From an uncultured Eubacterium sp. (GTDB lineage Bacteria > Bacillota > Clostridia > Lachnospirales > Lachnospiraceae), in contig CAKREC010000001.1 in assembly GCA_934316925.1 (NCBI GenBank), positions 1 to 64,000 on the forward strand: DNA of 64,000 nt. Reading direction: 5' to 3'. Positions within the stretch are counted from its first letter, which is position 1, and each line of letters begins with the position of its first letter. This document shows, one piece after another, positions 38,212 through 48,192 of the stretch. The translations under genes were made by a program, and so were the position numbers. The notes beneath the pieces were generated by a model. That model was not told where the DNA came from. It ran no database searches and worked only from the letters and a program-made list of their open reading frames with translations.

Positions 38212-39222
38212 ATGAATGCACGACATGTGATGATAGGATTGACTGCCGTATTTTTATTTATTTTTTTTCGTTTTCTCTTCCCTTTGATCGCTCCCTTTGT
38301 ATTAGCGGTTATATTTGGAAAAATGGTTTCTCCCATTATCCGTTTTTTTCATGAAAAACTTAGATGGAATTATAAGATCTCGGTCATTGTAACCGTATTT
38401 GTTGTTTTGTCGGTGCTCTTACTTGTTTTATTTTATGTGGGAGGACTGATCTTGAAACAAGGCATCTTGTTTATACAACATCTTCCGGCAACTCTCGGAA
38501 ATCTCAACCAGTCCTTGTGTCAGATCTGTTGCTATTGTGACGAATTGTTGGATCTTGGTGAGGGAACCAGTTATGGTTTTCTGGAGACACAAAAGGAAAA
38601 TCTGTTCCGGGGAATGGGGACAAAGGTGCTGCCTGCTATGTCAGCGTATGCCACGGGGATGCTATCCTGGCTCGGAGCATTCAGCAGCAAAGTGTTTGTG
38701 TTTTTTCTGGCTACCATATTGATCCTGCTCGACAAAAAAGAACATCCATGGAGAGAAAAGATCCGCCCGTTTACGAACAAATTAAAAGGAGCGGGACTTG
38801 CCTATCTGAAAGCGCAGGGGATCATTGTGTTTCTGATCGCCGTTGTGATCAGTGTGGGACTTTTGATCATAGGAAACTCGTATGGAATTTTGTTAGGAAT
38901 GGGGATTGCGGTATTTGATGCGTTTCCGGTAGTAGGAAGTGGAATTGTATTGATACCGTGGACTTTGTGGGAAGTACTGCATGGGGATTTTTTTCATGCG
39001 GCGATCCTGGCTACCCTGTTTGTGGTAGCTTCTTTTTTGAGAGAAGTGTTGGAACCCCGATTGTTCGGAAAAGAACTGGGGATGAAATCCTTATTTGTAT
39101 TGATCGCCGTGTACGCGGGGGTACAGCTGTTTGGCGTGGGTGGAATCCTGATCGGACCTATCTGCCTGATCGTATTGAAATCGGTATATGAATTACTTGC
39201 TGATCCAGCGGCTCATACCTGA
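38212..39222 (+). CDS. AI-2E family permease (YtvI-like)
   Basis: 336 aa; GGGAGGAGAACGCCG precedes the ATG. Arrangement is as in UPF0118/AI-2E proteins: two or three N-terminal helices, a polar region (~90-140), then helices with AYLKAQGIIVFLIAVVISVGLL, GMGIAVFDAFPVVGSGIVLIPW and LEPRLFGKELGMKSLFVL. Shorter than the permease at 19723 and closer to the sporulation-associated YtvI branch, though this is inference. Its 3' end overlaps the convergent GNAT gene by 30 bp. Confidence 0.82.
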   Translation: MNARHVMIGLTAVFLFIFFRFLFPLIAPFVLAVIFGKMVSPIIRFFHEKLRWNYKISVIVTVFVVLSVLLLVLFYVGGLILKQGILFIQHLPATLGNLNQSLCQICCYCDELLDLGEGTSYGFLETQKENLFRGMGTKVLPAMSAYATGMLSWLGAFSSKVFVFFLATILILLDKKEHPWREKIRPFTNKLKGAGLAYLKAQGIIVFLIAVVISVGLLIIGNSYGILLGMGIAVFDAFPVVGSGIVLIPWTLWEVLHGDFFHAAILATLFVVASFLREVLEPRLFGKELGMKSLFVLIAVYAGVQLFGVGGILIGPICLIVLKSVYELLADPAAHT

Positions 39223-39618
39223 ACCATGGTTGCCAAATGGACGCTTGTGAAAACCTAGTTTTTCATAAAATGGTTCTTTGTTCATGGCAGACATAAGGTT
39301 GACCATGATCGTCTCATCTTCTTCTACCTGGCTTTCCAGCCAGGCAAGAACCTGTTCGATCAGACGGCGTCCAAGTCCTTTTGACTGGTAGGCCGGAGAA
39401 ACGATCACATCGCAGATAAAATAAACATATCCACCGTCACCAACCACTCTCGCCATGCCGACCGGTGTGTCATCATCCATCGCAATGATCGTAAATAATG
39501 AGTTGGAGAGAGCCACTTCGGCTCTTTTAGGCTGCACCGTAATAAAATCTACACTGGCACGAAGTTTGTTGTAATTTTCAATAGAAATGCTGTGTGTGAA
39601 ATGAATATTGTTCTGCAT
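39193..39618 (-). CDS. GNAT-family N-acetyltransferase
   Basis: 141 aa with the acetyl-CoA binding motif A in VIVSPAYQSKGLGRRLIEQVLAWL (Q/RxxGxG/A at about 78-83) and a C-terminal AMNKEPFYEKLGFHKRPFG motif B region. It transfers an acetyl group to an unidentified amine. The last ten codons overlap antiparallel with the AI-2E permease gene. No signal or fusion domain; the neighbourhood gives no substrate clue. Confidence 0.88.
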   Translation of the reverse strand: MQNNIHFTHSISIENYNKLRASVDFITVQPKRAEVALSNSLFTIIAMDDDTPVGMARVVGDGGYVYFICDVIVSPAYQSKGLGRRLIEQVLAWLESQVEEDETIMVNLMSAMNKEPFYEKLGFHKRPFGNHGSGMSRWISK

Positions 39619-39643
39619 GTTCGGTACCTTCTAAATCGTATTC

Positions 39644-39820
39644 TTAAACAAATTGATTGGTTATTTCGTCATACTGATAATCGACAGAGTCCAGTGTATC
39701 ACGCAATTCGGACTCACGAATCTCGTAAAAATCACAAAACTCTTCTAATGTAGCAAACTGATCTCGTAATTTTGTATTTACAAAGCTAAGCAAAATAATG
39801 GGATCCTGCGGTATGTCCAA
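39644..39820 (-). CDS. DUF4250 small protein
   Basis: A 58-aa gene with a TTG start at 39820 and a strong GGAGGTGAT box 7 nt upstream. The sequence starts MDIPQDPIILLSFVNTKLRD and continues with TLEEFCDFYEI and a YQYDEITNQF end, the DUF4250 pattern (PxDPxxLLSxVNxKLRD). The function of this clostridial family is unknown; it looks like a small helical protein. It lies 25 bp upstream of the GNAT gene on the same strand and may be co-transcribed. Confidence 0.85.
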   Translation of the reverse strand: MDIPQDPIILLSFVNTKLRDQFATLEEFCDFYEIRESELRDTLDSVDYQYDEITNQFV

Positions 39821-39937
39821 GAAAAATCACCTCCGTAAAAATAAAAATTCATCTTTCATTGTACATAAAACAATGGTTTTTTGTCAACCCTATATAAGAA
39901 ATCGTATCAGTAAAAATAGGGGATAAAGGTGACGCAT

Positions 39938-41353
39938 ATGTCAGAGTTTTCAAAGAAGTTTGAGGATAATAAAAAAAAGATCGATCAACTGCTCCAGGTA
40001 GACAAGAGCTTTGATCTGATGTACCGGGTGGTGACAATTGGTGGCAAAAAGGCTTGTTTTTACATTATTGATGGTTTCTGTAAAGATGAAGTTATGGAGA
40101 AGATATTAGAATTTCTCTATAAGATCACACCGGATGAAATGCCGCAGACCGCGCATGATTTTATAAAAAATAAGATGCCTTATGGGGAGATCGATCTGAT
40201 CGCAACAAAGGACGATCTGGTGCAGAGAACCTTTTCCGGTATCCCGGTTCTTTTGATCGATGGATATGAAGAACTGATCGCCATGGATTTCCGGTCGTAT
40301 CCTTCACGGAGTGTGGATGAACCGGAAAAAGACAAAGTAATGAGAGGCTCCAGAGACGGATTTGTAGAAACGATCGTTTTTAACACGGCATTGATCCGCC
40401 GTAGGATCCGCTCGACGGATCTCGTAATGGAAATGCACACGGTGGGAAAGAGTTCACGGACTGATGTTGTCGTGGCGTATATGGATGGGCGCGTAGAACC
40501 GGAAATGCTGGAAAATATACGCAAGAGGATTGACGCCATTCAGGTGGACTCGCTTACGATGAATTCACAGAGTCTTGCAGAGTGTTTATATACACATAAA
40601 TGGTATAATCCTTTTCCAAAGTTTAAATTTACCGAGAGACCGGATACAACGGCAGCGAGCATCCTGGAGGGAAGTATTGCGATACTGGTTGACAATTCAC
40701 CCTCTGCCATGATACTGCCTACCTCGGTCTTTGATATTGTAGAGGATGCGGATGACTATTATTTTCCGCCGATCACAGGAACGTATCTGCGAGTGTCGCG
40801 CGCGCTCATCAATGTTATGGCGGTCGTTATGACGCCATTGTTTTTGCTGTTGATCAATCATCCGGATTGGCTCCCATCCTGGCTGGAATTTATAGCGATC
40901 GATGATCCGGTAAACGTGCCGGTGTTTCTGCAGATGCTGATCCTGGAATTCGCAATCGATGGGTTGAAACTTGCTTCGGTCAATACCCCCAATATGTTGA
41001 GTACGCCGCTTAGTGTTGTCGCGGGTATCATTCTGGGGGATTACACGGTAAGTTCCGGATGGTTCAATTCTGAGATCATGTTATATATGGCATTTGTTGC
41101 CGTTGCCAACTATACCCAGGTCAGTCTGGAACTGGGATATGCCCTGAAATTTATGAGAGTTATGTTGATCTGTCTTACGGCGGCGTTTGGTCTGTATGGA
41201 CTGATCGGCGGTTTATTACTGGTTATCATCTTTATTGTGACAAATAAAACCATAAGCGGAAAAAGTTATATTTATCCGATCCTGCCGTTCAATGGAAAAC
41301 AGTTTTTACGCCGGTTCTGTCGCGTCAGTCTGCAGCAGGTAAAAAAAGATTAG
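39938..41353 (+). CDS. spoVAF: GerA-family spore germination protein (SpoVAF-like)
   Basis: 471 aa from ATG 39938 (AAAGGTG upstream; GTG 39929 is less likely). The N-terminal hydrophilic half (to about 270) is typical of GerA A-subunits, including [15 protein letters not shown] and [20 protein letters not shown]. The C-terminal half has about five membrane helices, with [21 protein letters not shown]. GerA proteins are parts of germinant receptors; SpoVAF associates with the SpoVA DPA channel. It stands alone, without spoVA or gerB/gerC genes. Its stop overlaps the convergent nfo stop by 4 bp. Confidence 0.85.
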   Translation: MSEFSKKFEDNKKKIDQLLQVDKSFDLMYRVVTIGGKKACFYIIDGFCKDEVMEKILEFLYKITPDEMPQTAHDFIKNKMPYGEIDLIATKDDLVQRTFSGIPVLLIDGYEELIAMDFRSYPSRSVDEPEKDKVMRGSRDGFVETIVFNTALIRRRIRSTDLVMEMHTVGKSSRTDVVVAYMDGRVEPEMLENIRKRIDAIQVDSLTMNSQSLAECLYTHKWYNPFPKFKFTERPDTTAASILEGSIAILVDNSPSAMILPTSVFDIVEDADDYYFPPITGTYLRVSRALINVMAVVMTPLFLLLINHPDWLPSWLEFIAIDDPVNVPVFLQMLILEFAIDGLKLASVNTPNMLSTPLSVVAGIILGDYTVSSGWFNSEIMLYMAFVAVANYTQVSLELGYALKFMRVMLICLTAAFGLYGLIGGLLLVIIFIVTNKTISGKSYIYPILPFNGKQFLRRFCRVSLQQVKKD

Positions 41354-42216
41354 GAAAAATGACTGCGGATATAGGCAATTTCTTCCTTGTATGGAGGAAA
41401 TGATTTCTTTGGATTTTCCGGGTCTTTATAGTATGGCGTTTCCAGAATTTTAGGGATATTTTCAAATCGGGAATCGCCGATGACCTGGAATAAAGCGTCT
41501 TCTCCCAGGTAGCCTTTTCCAAAGTTTTCATGGCGGTCTTTGTGAGCACCGAGGGGATTTTTGCTGTCGTTGATATGGAATACCGCAATCTGGTCTAACC
41601 CAAGAATCTTGTCAAACTGATCCATGACAGAATCATAGTCATTTACGATATCATAACCGGCATCGTTTACATGGCAGGTGTCAAAGCAGACCCGGAGTTT
41701 GTCGGGATACCGGCAGCCTTCATAAATCGCAGCAAGTTCCTCGAATGTGCGGCCGAGTTCACTTCCTTTGCCAGCCATGGTTTCCAGTGCGATTTTGACC
41801 GGAGTGTCATCCGTCAGTACTTCATTCAGTCCTTCGATGATCTTGGCAATGCCGATTTCTTCTCCGGCACCAACATGAGAACCCGGATGCAGAACCATAA
41901 CGTCGCTGCCCATGGCTGCTGTCCGCTCAATTTCTTTTTGCAGAAATTCTGTTGCAAGCTGGAACGTTTCCGGTTTTACGCTGTTGGCGAGATTGATGAT
42001 ATAAGGAGCATGTACAACAAAATTTTCCATGTTTTCCTGTGCCATCAATTCTCTGGCAGCTTCTATATTTAATTCACTGATGTCTTTTCGACGGGTATTC
42101 TGGGGAGCGCCGGTGTATACCATGAAAGTGTTGGCGCCATAGGACAAAGCCTCTTTTACCGAATTTAGTAACATGTCTTTTCCACTCATGCCTACATGAG
42201 ATCCAATCAATAACAT
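41350..42216 (-). CDS. nfo: Endonuclease IV (AP endonuclease)
   Basis: 288 aa, standard size. TIM-barrel zinc enzyme with signatures [18 protein letters not shown] near 145, [14 protein letters not shown] near 177, [23 protein letters not shown] near 214. It cuts at abasic sites during base excision repair and can act in spores. Monocistronic; GGAGG precedes the start. The gene ends against spoVAF with no room for a terminator. Confidence 0.95.
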   Translation of the reverse strand: MLLIGSHVGMSGKDMLLNSVKEALSYGANTFMVYTGAPQNTRRKDISELNIEAARELMAQENMENFVVHAPYIINLANSVKPETFQLATEFLQKEIERTAAMGSDVMVLHPGSHVGAGEEIGIAKIIEGLNEVLTDDTPVKIALETMAGKGSELGRTFEELAAIYEGCRYPDKLRVCFDTCHVNDAGYDIVNDYDSVMDQFDKILGLDQIAVFHINDSKNPLGAHKDRHENFGKGYLGEDALFQVIGDSRFENIPKILETPYYKDPENPKKSFPPYKEEIAYIRSHFS

Positions 42217-42350
42217 AATGATCCTCCAATGGTCCGTTTTTTATTATCTATTATTAAACCAAAAAAGAACGGATTTGTCGAGGAAAGACTTGATTTTGAA
42301 TATGTTTTTCGATAAAGTGGAGGTAATCATTTGGATAAAGGAGAAGGACA

Positions 42351-44393
42351 ATGACTGATATTATGGATCACAAGAGGATCACGCTGGGAGTGTGTTATTA
42401 TCCGGAACATTGGGATAAGAAAGACTGGAAGAGTGATTTGGAGAGAATGCTGGCTCATGGTATTGAGACGATCCGCATCGCGGAGTTTGCCTGGAGTTAT
42501 CTGGAGAGAACAGAAGGAGTTTACGATTTTACTTTTTTTGATGAATTTTTGGATCTGGCTTATGAAGTAGGGATGAAAGTTATTTTCTGTACGCCGACAG
42601 CGACACCACCGGCATGGCTGACAAAGAAGTATCCGGAAGTATTGAATGTGACGATGGAGGGCGTGCGTTTTGAACATGGTTTTCGCCGTCATTATAATTA
42701 CAATTCCAAGAAATACATAGAACTTTCGAAGAATATCGTTGAACAGTCGGCTTCCCACTATGGCAAGCATCCGGCGATCGTAGGGTGGCAGATCGATAAT
42801 GAGCTGAACTGCGAAGTGGCAGAGTTTTATTCGCCGAGCGATACACTTGCATTCCGGCGGTTTTTGGTGAAAAAATACGGAACATTAGACCGGTTGAATG
42901 AGGCATGGGGAACGGTGTTCTGGAATCAGACCTATACGGATTGGGGCGAGGTAGATGTGCCAAAACCGACACCGACCAACCGGGTCAATCCACATCGCAA
43001 GCTGGATTTTTACCGCTTTATATCGGATAGCACATGCAAATTTGCAAAGATGCAGAGTGACATCATACAAAAATACAAAAAGCCGCAGGATTTTATTACA
43101 ACCAATGGCATTTTTGGAAATCTGGATTCTCACCGCTTGACGGAAGAAAGTCTGGATTTTATGACATATGATTCCTATCCGAATTTTTCTTACTGTCTGC
43201 CTTTATATAATAAGGAAGATCCGACCAAAGACCGGAACTGGAGCAAACATTTGTCGGAAGTCCGTTCGATGTCTCATACATTCGGGATCATGGAGCAGCA
43301 GTCCGGAGCCAATGGCAGCATGGAGATGATGGCGCCGGTACCACAGCCTGGACAGATCACGTTATGGACGATGCAGAGTATTGCACATGGAGCCGAATTT
43401 GTCAGTTATTTCCGCTGGCGGACCGCTACGATGGGGACGGAGATGTACTGGCATGGAATTTTAGACTACTCCGGCCGGGACAACAAAAGACTTCAGGAAG
43501 TCGGACAGATCCATCAGAAGCTGCAGCAGATAAGCGACGTGGCAGGAAGTGAATACGAAGCAAAAGTGGCTGTGCTGCGGGACTATGATAATATATGGAA
43601 TGAGCAGGCGGATGTATGGCAGCGGGAGTTGAATCAGGCAAGCATCTGGGGATTGTATCAGGCGTGTCAGCATAACCATACGCCATATGACTATTTGTAT
43701 TTTGAGCATATGAGCGTGGAAGATATGAAAAAATATTCGGTTATCTTTTATCCGCACGGCAGTATTCTTACAAAAGAGCGCGTGCAGCAGATGGAAGAAT
43801 ACGTACGTCAGGGCGGTACGCTGGTCCTTGGATGCCGGACCGGTTACAAAGACATCCATGGAATCTGTGTTACGGATTATCTGCCGGGACTGGCAGCAGA
43901 ACTTACCGGAGTGGATATACCGGAATACACAACGATCTCGCCGGAAACCGGAAAAGTGATGGTGCAGTGGCAGGACACCTGTTTTCCGTCTACGCTATTC
44001 AACGATCAATTGGAAGCAAAAGAAGGTGCTAAGGTAGAAGCGGTTTATCAGGACGGTTATTATGCTGGAAGCGGCGCACTGGTATCACATTCGTATGGGG
44101 AGGGAACCGTATATTATTATGGATCCGTATTTACTGCCGATGTGGCAGAGATCTTTTTGGACAAGTTACAGGTAAAAGAGCCATATGAAGAATGGATCGA
44201 ACTTCCAAAGGATTGTGAACTTGCGGTCAGAAAAAAAGGGGACAAGACATTTCTGTTTGTTTTGAATTTCTCACGGCAGCCAATGTCGATCCGGCTTAGA
44301 AAAAAGATGAAGAATATGTTTACGGGAGTTGAACAGGAAGGAAATATCAAATTAGAGGGTTATGAAACCGTGGTTTATCAATTGAAACCTTGA
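42351..44393 (+). CDS. GH42 beta-galactosidase
   Basis: 680 aa. Catalytic acid/base Glu151 lies in WQIDNELNC and the nucleophile Glu315 in FGIMEQQSG. The N-terminal TIM barrel (CYYPEHWDKKDWKSDLERML) is followed by the trimerisation domain and a small C-terminal beta domain. No signal peptide, so it acts on imported galactosides or galacto-oligosaccharides. GGAGAAGGACA precedes the ATG. No transporter or regulator is adjacent, so it is a lone sugar gene just upstream of metG. Confidence 0.92.
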   Translation: MTDIMDHKRITLGVCYYPEHWDKKDWKSDLERMLAHGIETIRIAEFAWSYLERTEGVYDFTFFDEFLDLAYEVGMKVIFCTPTATPPAWLTKKYPEVLNVTMEGVRFEHGFRRHYNYNSKKYIELSKNIVEQSASHYGKHPAIVGWQIDNELNCEVAEFYSPSDTLAFRRFLVKKYGTLDRLNEAWGTVFWNQTYTDWGEVDVPKPTPTNRVNPHRKLDFYRFISDSTCKFAKMQSDIIQKYKKPQDFITTNGIFGNLDSHRLTEESLDFMTYDSYPNFSYCLPLYNKEDPTKDRNWSKHLSEVRSMSHTFGIMEQQSGANGSMEMMAPVPQPGQITLWTMQSIAHGAEFVSYFRWRTATMGTEMYWHGILDYSGRDNKRLQEVGQIHQKLQQISDVAGSEYEAKVAVLRDYDNIWNEQADVWQRELNQASIWGLYQACQHNHTPYDYLYFEHMSVEDMKKYSVIFYPHGSILTKERVQQMEEYVRQGGTLVLGCRTGYKDIHGICVTDYLPGLAAELTGVDIPEYTTISPETGKVMVQWQDTCFPSTLFNDQLEAKEGAKVEAVYQDGYYAGSGALVSHSYGEGTVYYYGSVFTADVAEIFLDKLQVKEPYEEWIELPKDCELAVRKKGDKTFLFVLNFSRQPMSIRLRKKMKNMFTGVEQEGNIKLEGYETVVYQLKP

Positions 44394-44448
44394 CAATTCC
44401 TTAGCTTTTCCCTAAAATCTAATAGGTAATAAGAACGGAGGTAATCAG

Positions 44449-46425
44449 ATGGCAAAGAAAACATTTTATTTAACAACGGCCATTGCCTATACATCAGGTA
44501 AGCCACATATTGGAAATACCTATGAAATTGTATTAGCAGATGCGATTGTGCGTTATAAACGATTCCAGGGATATGATGTCCGGTTCCAGACAGGAACAGA
44601 TGAGCATGGACAGAAGATTGAGTTGAAGGCAGCAGAGCGCGGGATTGAGCCGAAGCAGTTTGTAGATGAAGTTTCAACGGAGATCAAACGGATCTGGGAT
44701 CTTATGAATACATCTTATGATCGTTTTATCCGTACGACGGACAAGGATCATGAGGAGCAGGTAAAAAAGATCTTCAAGAAATTGTATGATCAGGGAGATA
44801 TTTATAAAGGTCATTATGAAGGTATGTATTGTACTCCTTGCGAGTCTTTCTTTACCCCTTCGCAGCTGGTTGACGGCAAATGTCCGGATTGTGGAAGAGA
44901 GTGTCAGCCGGCAAAAGAGGAAGCGTATTTCCTTAAACTCAGCAAATATCAGGATCGTCTTATGAAGCATATTGAGGATCATCCGGAGTTTATTCAGCCG
45001 GAATCCCGAAAAAATGAGATGATCAATAACTTCCTGAAACCGGGTCTGCAGGATCTGTGTGTTTCCCGAACAAGTTTTACGTGGGGAATTCCGGTAGACT
45101 TTGATCCTGGTCACATCGTATATGTCTGGGTGGATGCGCTGAGCAACTATATCACCGGTCTTGGATATGATGTGGATGGCAACAACGGAGAGCTTTATGA
45201 CAAGTTCTGGCCAGCGGATCTGCATTTGATCGGAAAAGATATTTTGCGTTTCCACACCATTTACTGGCCGATCATGTTGATGGCACTGGGACAGCCACTT
45301 CCAAAGCAGGTGTTTGGTCACCCTTGGCTGCTGCAGGGAGACGGCAAGATGAGCAAGAGTAAAGGAAATGTTATCTATGCCGATGATCTGGTTGATATTT
45401 TTGGTGTTGACGCTGTCCGCTATTTTGTATTGCATGAGATGCCATTTGAAAATGATGGCGTAGTCAGCTGGGATCTGATGGTAGAGCGTATGAATTCCGA
45501 CCTTGCTAATGTTTTAGGAAATCTGGTAAATCGTACGATTTCCATGAGCAATAAATATTTAGATGGTGTTTTGGCAGATAAGGGAGTGACAGAGCCTGTC
45601 GATGAGGATCTGAAAGCTACCGTACTGGCTACACCGAAAGCAGTTGCCGAGAAGATGGATCATCTTCGTGTAGCAGATGCGATCACTGAGATCTTTACAC
45701 TGTTCAAGCGCTGCAACAAATATATTGATGAGACAGAGCCATGGGTACTTGGCAAAGATGAAAGCAAGAAAGACCGTTTGTCTACCGTTCTGTATAATCT
45801 GGTAGAAAGTATTACGATCGGTGCAAGTCTGTTGGAAGCATTTATGCCGGAGACAACGGAAAAGATCCTTGCACAGCTGAATGCTAAAAAACGTACCGAA
45901 GAAGATATGAACACATTTGGCCTCTATGAAAATGGAACAAAGGTTACGGATAAACCGGAGATCTTGTTCATGAGACTGGATGCCAAAGAGGTAATGGAGA
46001 AGGCAGAAGCAATCCGCCTTCGTCAGATCGAGGAAGCAAAAGCAGCTGGTCAATTTGTAGAAGAAAAGGAAGAGGATGTGATCGACATTCCTGCAAAAGA
46101 TGAGATTACATTTGATGACTTTATGAAGATGCAGTTCCAGGTTGGCGAGATCATTTCGTGTGAGGCGGTTCCAAAATCGAAAAAGCTTCTTTGCTCACAG
46201 GTAAAAGTCGGAAGTGAAGTAAAGCAGATTGTATCAGGAATCCGCAAGTATTACACACCGGAAGAAATGGTTGGCAAGAAAGTTATGGTTCTTGTAAATC
46301 TGAAGCCAGCAAAACTGGCAGGAGTGTTGTCAGAGGGAATGTTGCTTTGTGCAGAAGATGCAGAAGGAAATCTGGCACTTATGACACCGGAGAAATCAAT
46401 GCCGGCAGGAGCTGAGATCTGTTAA
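44449..46425 (+). CDS. metG: Methionyl-tRNA synthetase
   Basis: 658 aa. HIGH motif as GKPHIGNTYE near 16-25; a single zinc knuckle CTPCESFF ... CPDCGRE near 126-150; KMSKS in DGKMSKSKGN near 297. The C-terminal ~110 residues (from DEITFDDFMKMQFQVGEI) are a tRNA-binding OB fold as in dimeric MetRS. It charges both initiator and elongator tRNA-Met. A terminator follows, then tatD. Confidence 0.97.
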   Translation: MAKKTFYLTTAIAYTSGKPHIGNTYEIVLADAIVRYKRFQGYDVRFQTGTDEHGQKIELKAAERGIEPKQFVDEVSTEIKRIWDLMNTSYDRFIRTTDKDHEEQVKKIFKKLYDQGDIYKGHYEGMYCTPCESFFTPSQLVDGKCPDCGRECQPAKEEAYFLKLSKYQDRLMKHIEDHPEFIQPESRKNEMINNFLKPGLQDLCVSRTSFTWGIPVDFDPGHIVYVWVDALSNYITGLGYDVDGNNGELYDKFWPADLHLIGKDILRFHTIYWPIMLMALGQPLPKQVFGHPWLLQGDGKMSKSKGNVIYADDLVDIFGVDAVRYFVLHEMPFENDGVVSWDLMVERMNSDLANVLGNLVNRTISMSNKYLDGVLADKGVTEPVDEDLKATVLATPKAVAEKMDHLRVADAITEIFTLFKRCNKYIDETEPWVLGKDESKKDRLSTVLYNLVESITIGASLLEAFMPETTEKILAQLNAKKRTEEDMNTFGLYENGTKVTDKPEILFMRLDAKEVMEKAEAIRLRQIEEAKAAGQFVEEKEEDVIDIPAKDEITFDDFMKMQFQVGEIISCEAVPKSKKLLCSQVKVGSEVKQIVSGIRKYYTPEEMVGKKVMVLVNLKPAKLAGVLSEGMLLCAEDAEGNLALMTPEKSMPAGAEIC

Positions 46426-46439
46426 GCGGTTAAGTATGC

Positions 46440-46478
46440 AAAGGGAAACTACATCATTATGGTGCAGTTTCCTTTTTT
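46440..46478 (+). terminator. Terminator after metG
   Basis: AAAGGGAAACT pairs with AGTTTCCTTT (one bulged G) and is followed by a run of Ts, 15 bp after the metG stop. Read-through into tatD-rsmA is still possible since no obvious promoter is seen before tatD. Confidence 0.75.
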
Positions 46479-46496
46479 CAAAAGAAAGGAAATTAC

Positions 46497-47264
46497 ATGA
46501 TTTTTGATACCCATAGCCATTATGAAGATGACGCGTTTGCACAAGACCGTCATGAGTTATTGCTGTCGCTGAAAGAAAAGGAGATCGGCTGGATCGTAGA
46601 TGTCGGATCGGATATGAAAACGAGCCATGAGGCAGTAGAACTGGCAAAGCAGTATGAGTTTGCCTATGCTGCCGTTGGTGTGCATCCGAGTGAGGTCGAG
46701 GAACTTTCGGAACAGGATATGCAGGTTCTTTCTGACCTTTGTGCTTGTGACAAAGTGGTCGCTGTGGGAGAGATCGGTTACGATTTTCATTGGCCGGAAC
46801 CGGGACGAGAGATTCAGAAGAAATGGTTCTGCCGGCAGATTGAACTGGCCAAACAGGTAGATCTGCCAATCATCATTCACAGCCGTGATGCTGCGGAGCC
46901 TACGATGCAACTGATCCGGGAGACAAAGGCGTATGATTGTGGCGGTGTGATCCATTGTTATTCTTATTCGAAAGAACAGGCAAAAGAGTATGTCGATATG
47001 GGATTTTATATTGGCGTCGGTGGTGTTGTGACATTTAAAAATGCGAAGAAACTTCATCAGACAGTGGAGGCGATACCGCTGGAACATCTGGTATTGGAAA
47101 CCGACTGTCCGTATATGTCACCGGAGCCGTACCGGGGCAACCGGAATGATTCTACAAAGCTGCATTATGTAGCACAGCGGATTGCCGAGATCAAAGGAAT
47201 CACAAAGGAAGAAGTTGTAAATATAACAACGGCAAATGCAAAGAACATGTACCGTTTACAATAA
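46497..47264 (+). CDS. tatD: TatD-family metal-dependent deoxyribonuclease
   Basis: 255 aa. TIM-barrel amidohydrolase-fold signatures: IFDTHSHYEDDAF at the N-terminus (His ligands), VGEIGYDFHWPEP near 90 (Glu ligand), IIHSRDA near 124, HCYSYS near 152 and LETDCPYMSPEPYRGNRND near 199. 3'-5' DNase activity and roles in DNA repair or quality control are known for the family. It sits between metG and rsmA, the usual Firmicutes order, but the 5S maturase gene rnmV normally between tatD and rsmA is absent. Confidence 0.95.
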   Translation: MIFDTHSHYEDDAFAQDRHELLLSLKEKEIGWIVDVGSDMKTSHEAVELAKQYEFAYAAVGVHPSEVEELSEQDMQVLSDLCACDKVVAVGEIGYDFHWPEPGREIQKKWFCRQIELAKQVDLPIIIHSRDAAEPTMQLIRETKAYDCGGVIHCYSYSKEQAKEYVDMGFYIGVGGVVTFKNAKKLHQTVEAIPLEHLVLETDCPYMSPEPYRGNRNDSTKLHYVAQRIAEIKGITKEEVVNITTANAKNMYRLQ

Positions 47265-47273
47265 AAGGAGGAT

Positions 47274-48140
47274 ATGGTGGCAAAATTAGGAAATCCACAG
47301 GAAACAATACAAGTACTGCAAAAACATGATTTTCATTTTCGAAAAAAATTTGGACAGAATTTTCTGATCGATCCGCATGTGCTGGAGAAGATCGTGGATG
47401 CTGCGCAGGTTGGACCCGATGATTTTGTACTGGAGATCGGTCCGGGAATTGGAACAATGACGCAGTATCTTTGTGAAAATGCCAGACAGGTTTTGGCGGT
47501 AGAAATTGACGACAATCTGATCCCGATTTTGAAGGAAACATTGCGGGAATATGACAATGTGACGGTCATTCATGGAGATATACTCAAACAGGATATTGCT
47601 GCGATCGCCAATGAGTATAATCATGGCGAGCCGATCAAGGTTGTGGCAAATCTGCCGTATTATATTACGACTCCGATCATTATGGGACTATTCGAGAGTC
47701 ATGTGCCACTTGCCAACGTGACGGTCATGGTGCAAAAAGAAGTGGCAGACCGGATGCAGGCGGCTCCGGGAACTAAAGAGTATGGGGCATTGTCCCTGGC
47801 GGTGCAGTATTATGCAAAACCATATTTAGCAGCCAATGTGCCACCGAATTGTTTTATGCCAAGACCCAATGTGGGAAGTGCGGTGATCCGGTTGGACTGC
47901 CTGGCAAGAAACCCGATCGAAGTGAAAGACGAAAAGCTGATGTTCCGTCTGATCCGCGCATCGTTCAACCAGCGGCGCAAAACATTGCAGAATGGTCTGG
48001 TGAACAGCAGTGAGTTGGCATTTTCCAAAGAGCAGGTAGCAAAAGCGATCGAAAAGATCGGACAGCCGGCAACGATCCGGGGAGAAAAGCTTTCTTTACA
48101 GGATTTTGCGCAGCTGGCAGATGTACTGCTGGAAGCATAA
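47274..48140 (+). CDS. rsmA: 16S rRNA dimethyladenosine transferase
   Basis: 288 aa. The N-terminal KKFGQNFLIDPHVLEKIV is a family hallmark, SAM motif I reads VLEIGPGIGTMT, and the catalytic NLPYYITTP motif is near 123. It dimethylates two adjacent adenines in helix 45 of 16S rRNA, a late step in 30S assembly; loss gives kasugamycin resistance. It starts 9 bp after tatD, so the pair are co-transcribed. Confidence 0.96.
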   Translation: MVAKLGNPQETIQVLQKHDFHFRKKFGQNFLIDPHVLEKIVDAAQVGPDDFVLEIGPGIGTMTQYLCENARQVLAVEIDDNLIPILKETLREYDNVTVIHGDILKQDIAAIANEYNHGEPIKVVANLPYYITTPIIMGLFESHVPLANVTVMVQKEVADRMQAAPGTKEYGALSLAVQYYAKPYLAANVPPNCFMPRPNVGSAVIRLDCLARNPIEVKDEKLMFRLIRASFNQRRKTLQNGLVNSSELAFSKEQVAKAIEKIGQPATIRGEKLSLQDFAQLADVLLEA

Positions 48141-48192
48141 ATCATACAAAGCAAGCATAAGATTTAGAAAGAAAAAAGGATGGAAGCATTCA

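Noticed and set aside
44674..45435. 253-aa minus-strand frame
   Set aside because: Antisense to metG; long only because of the codon pattern of the real gene.
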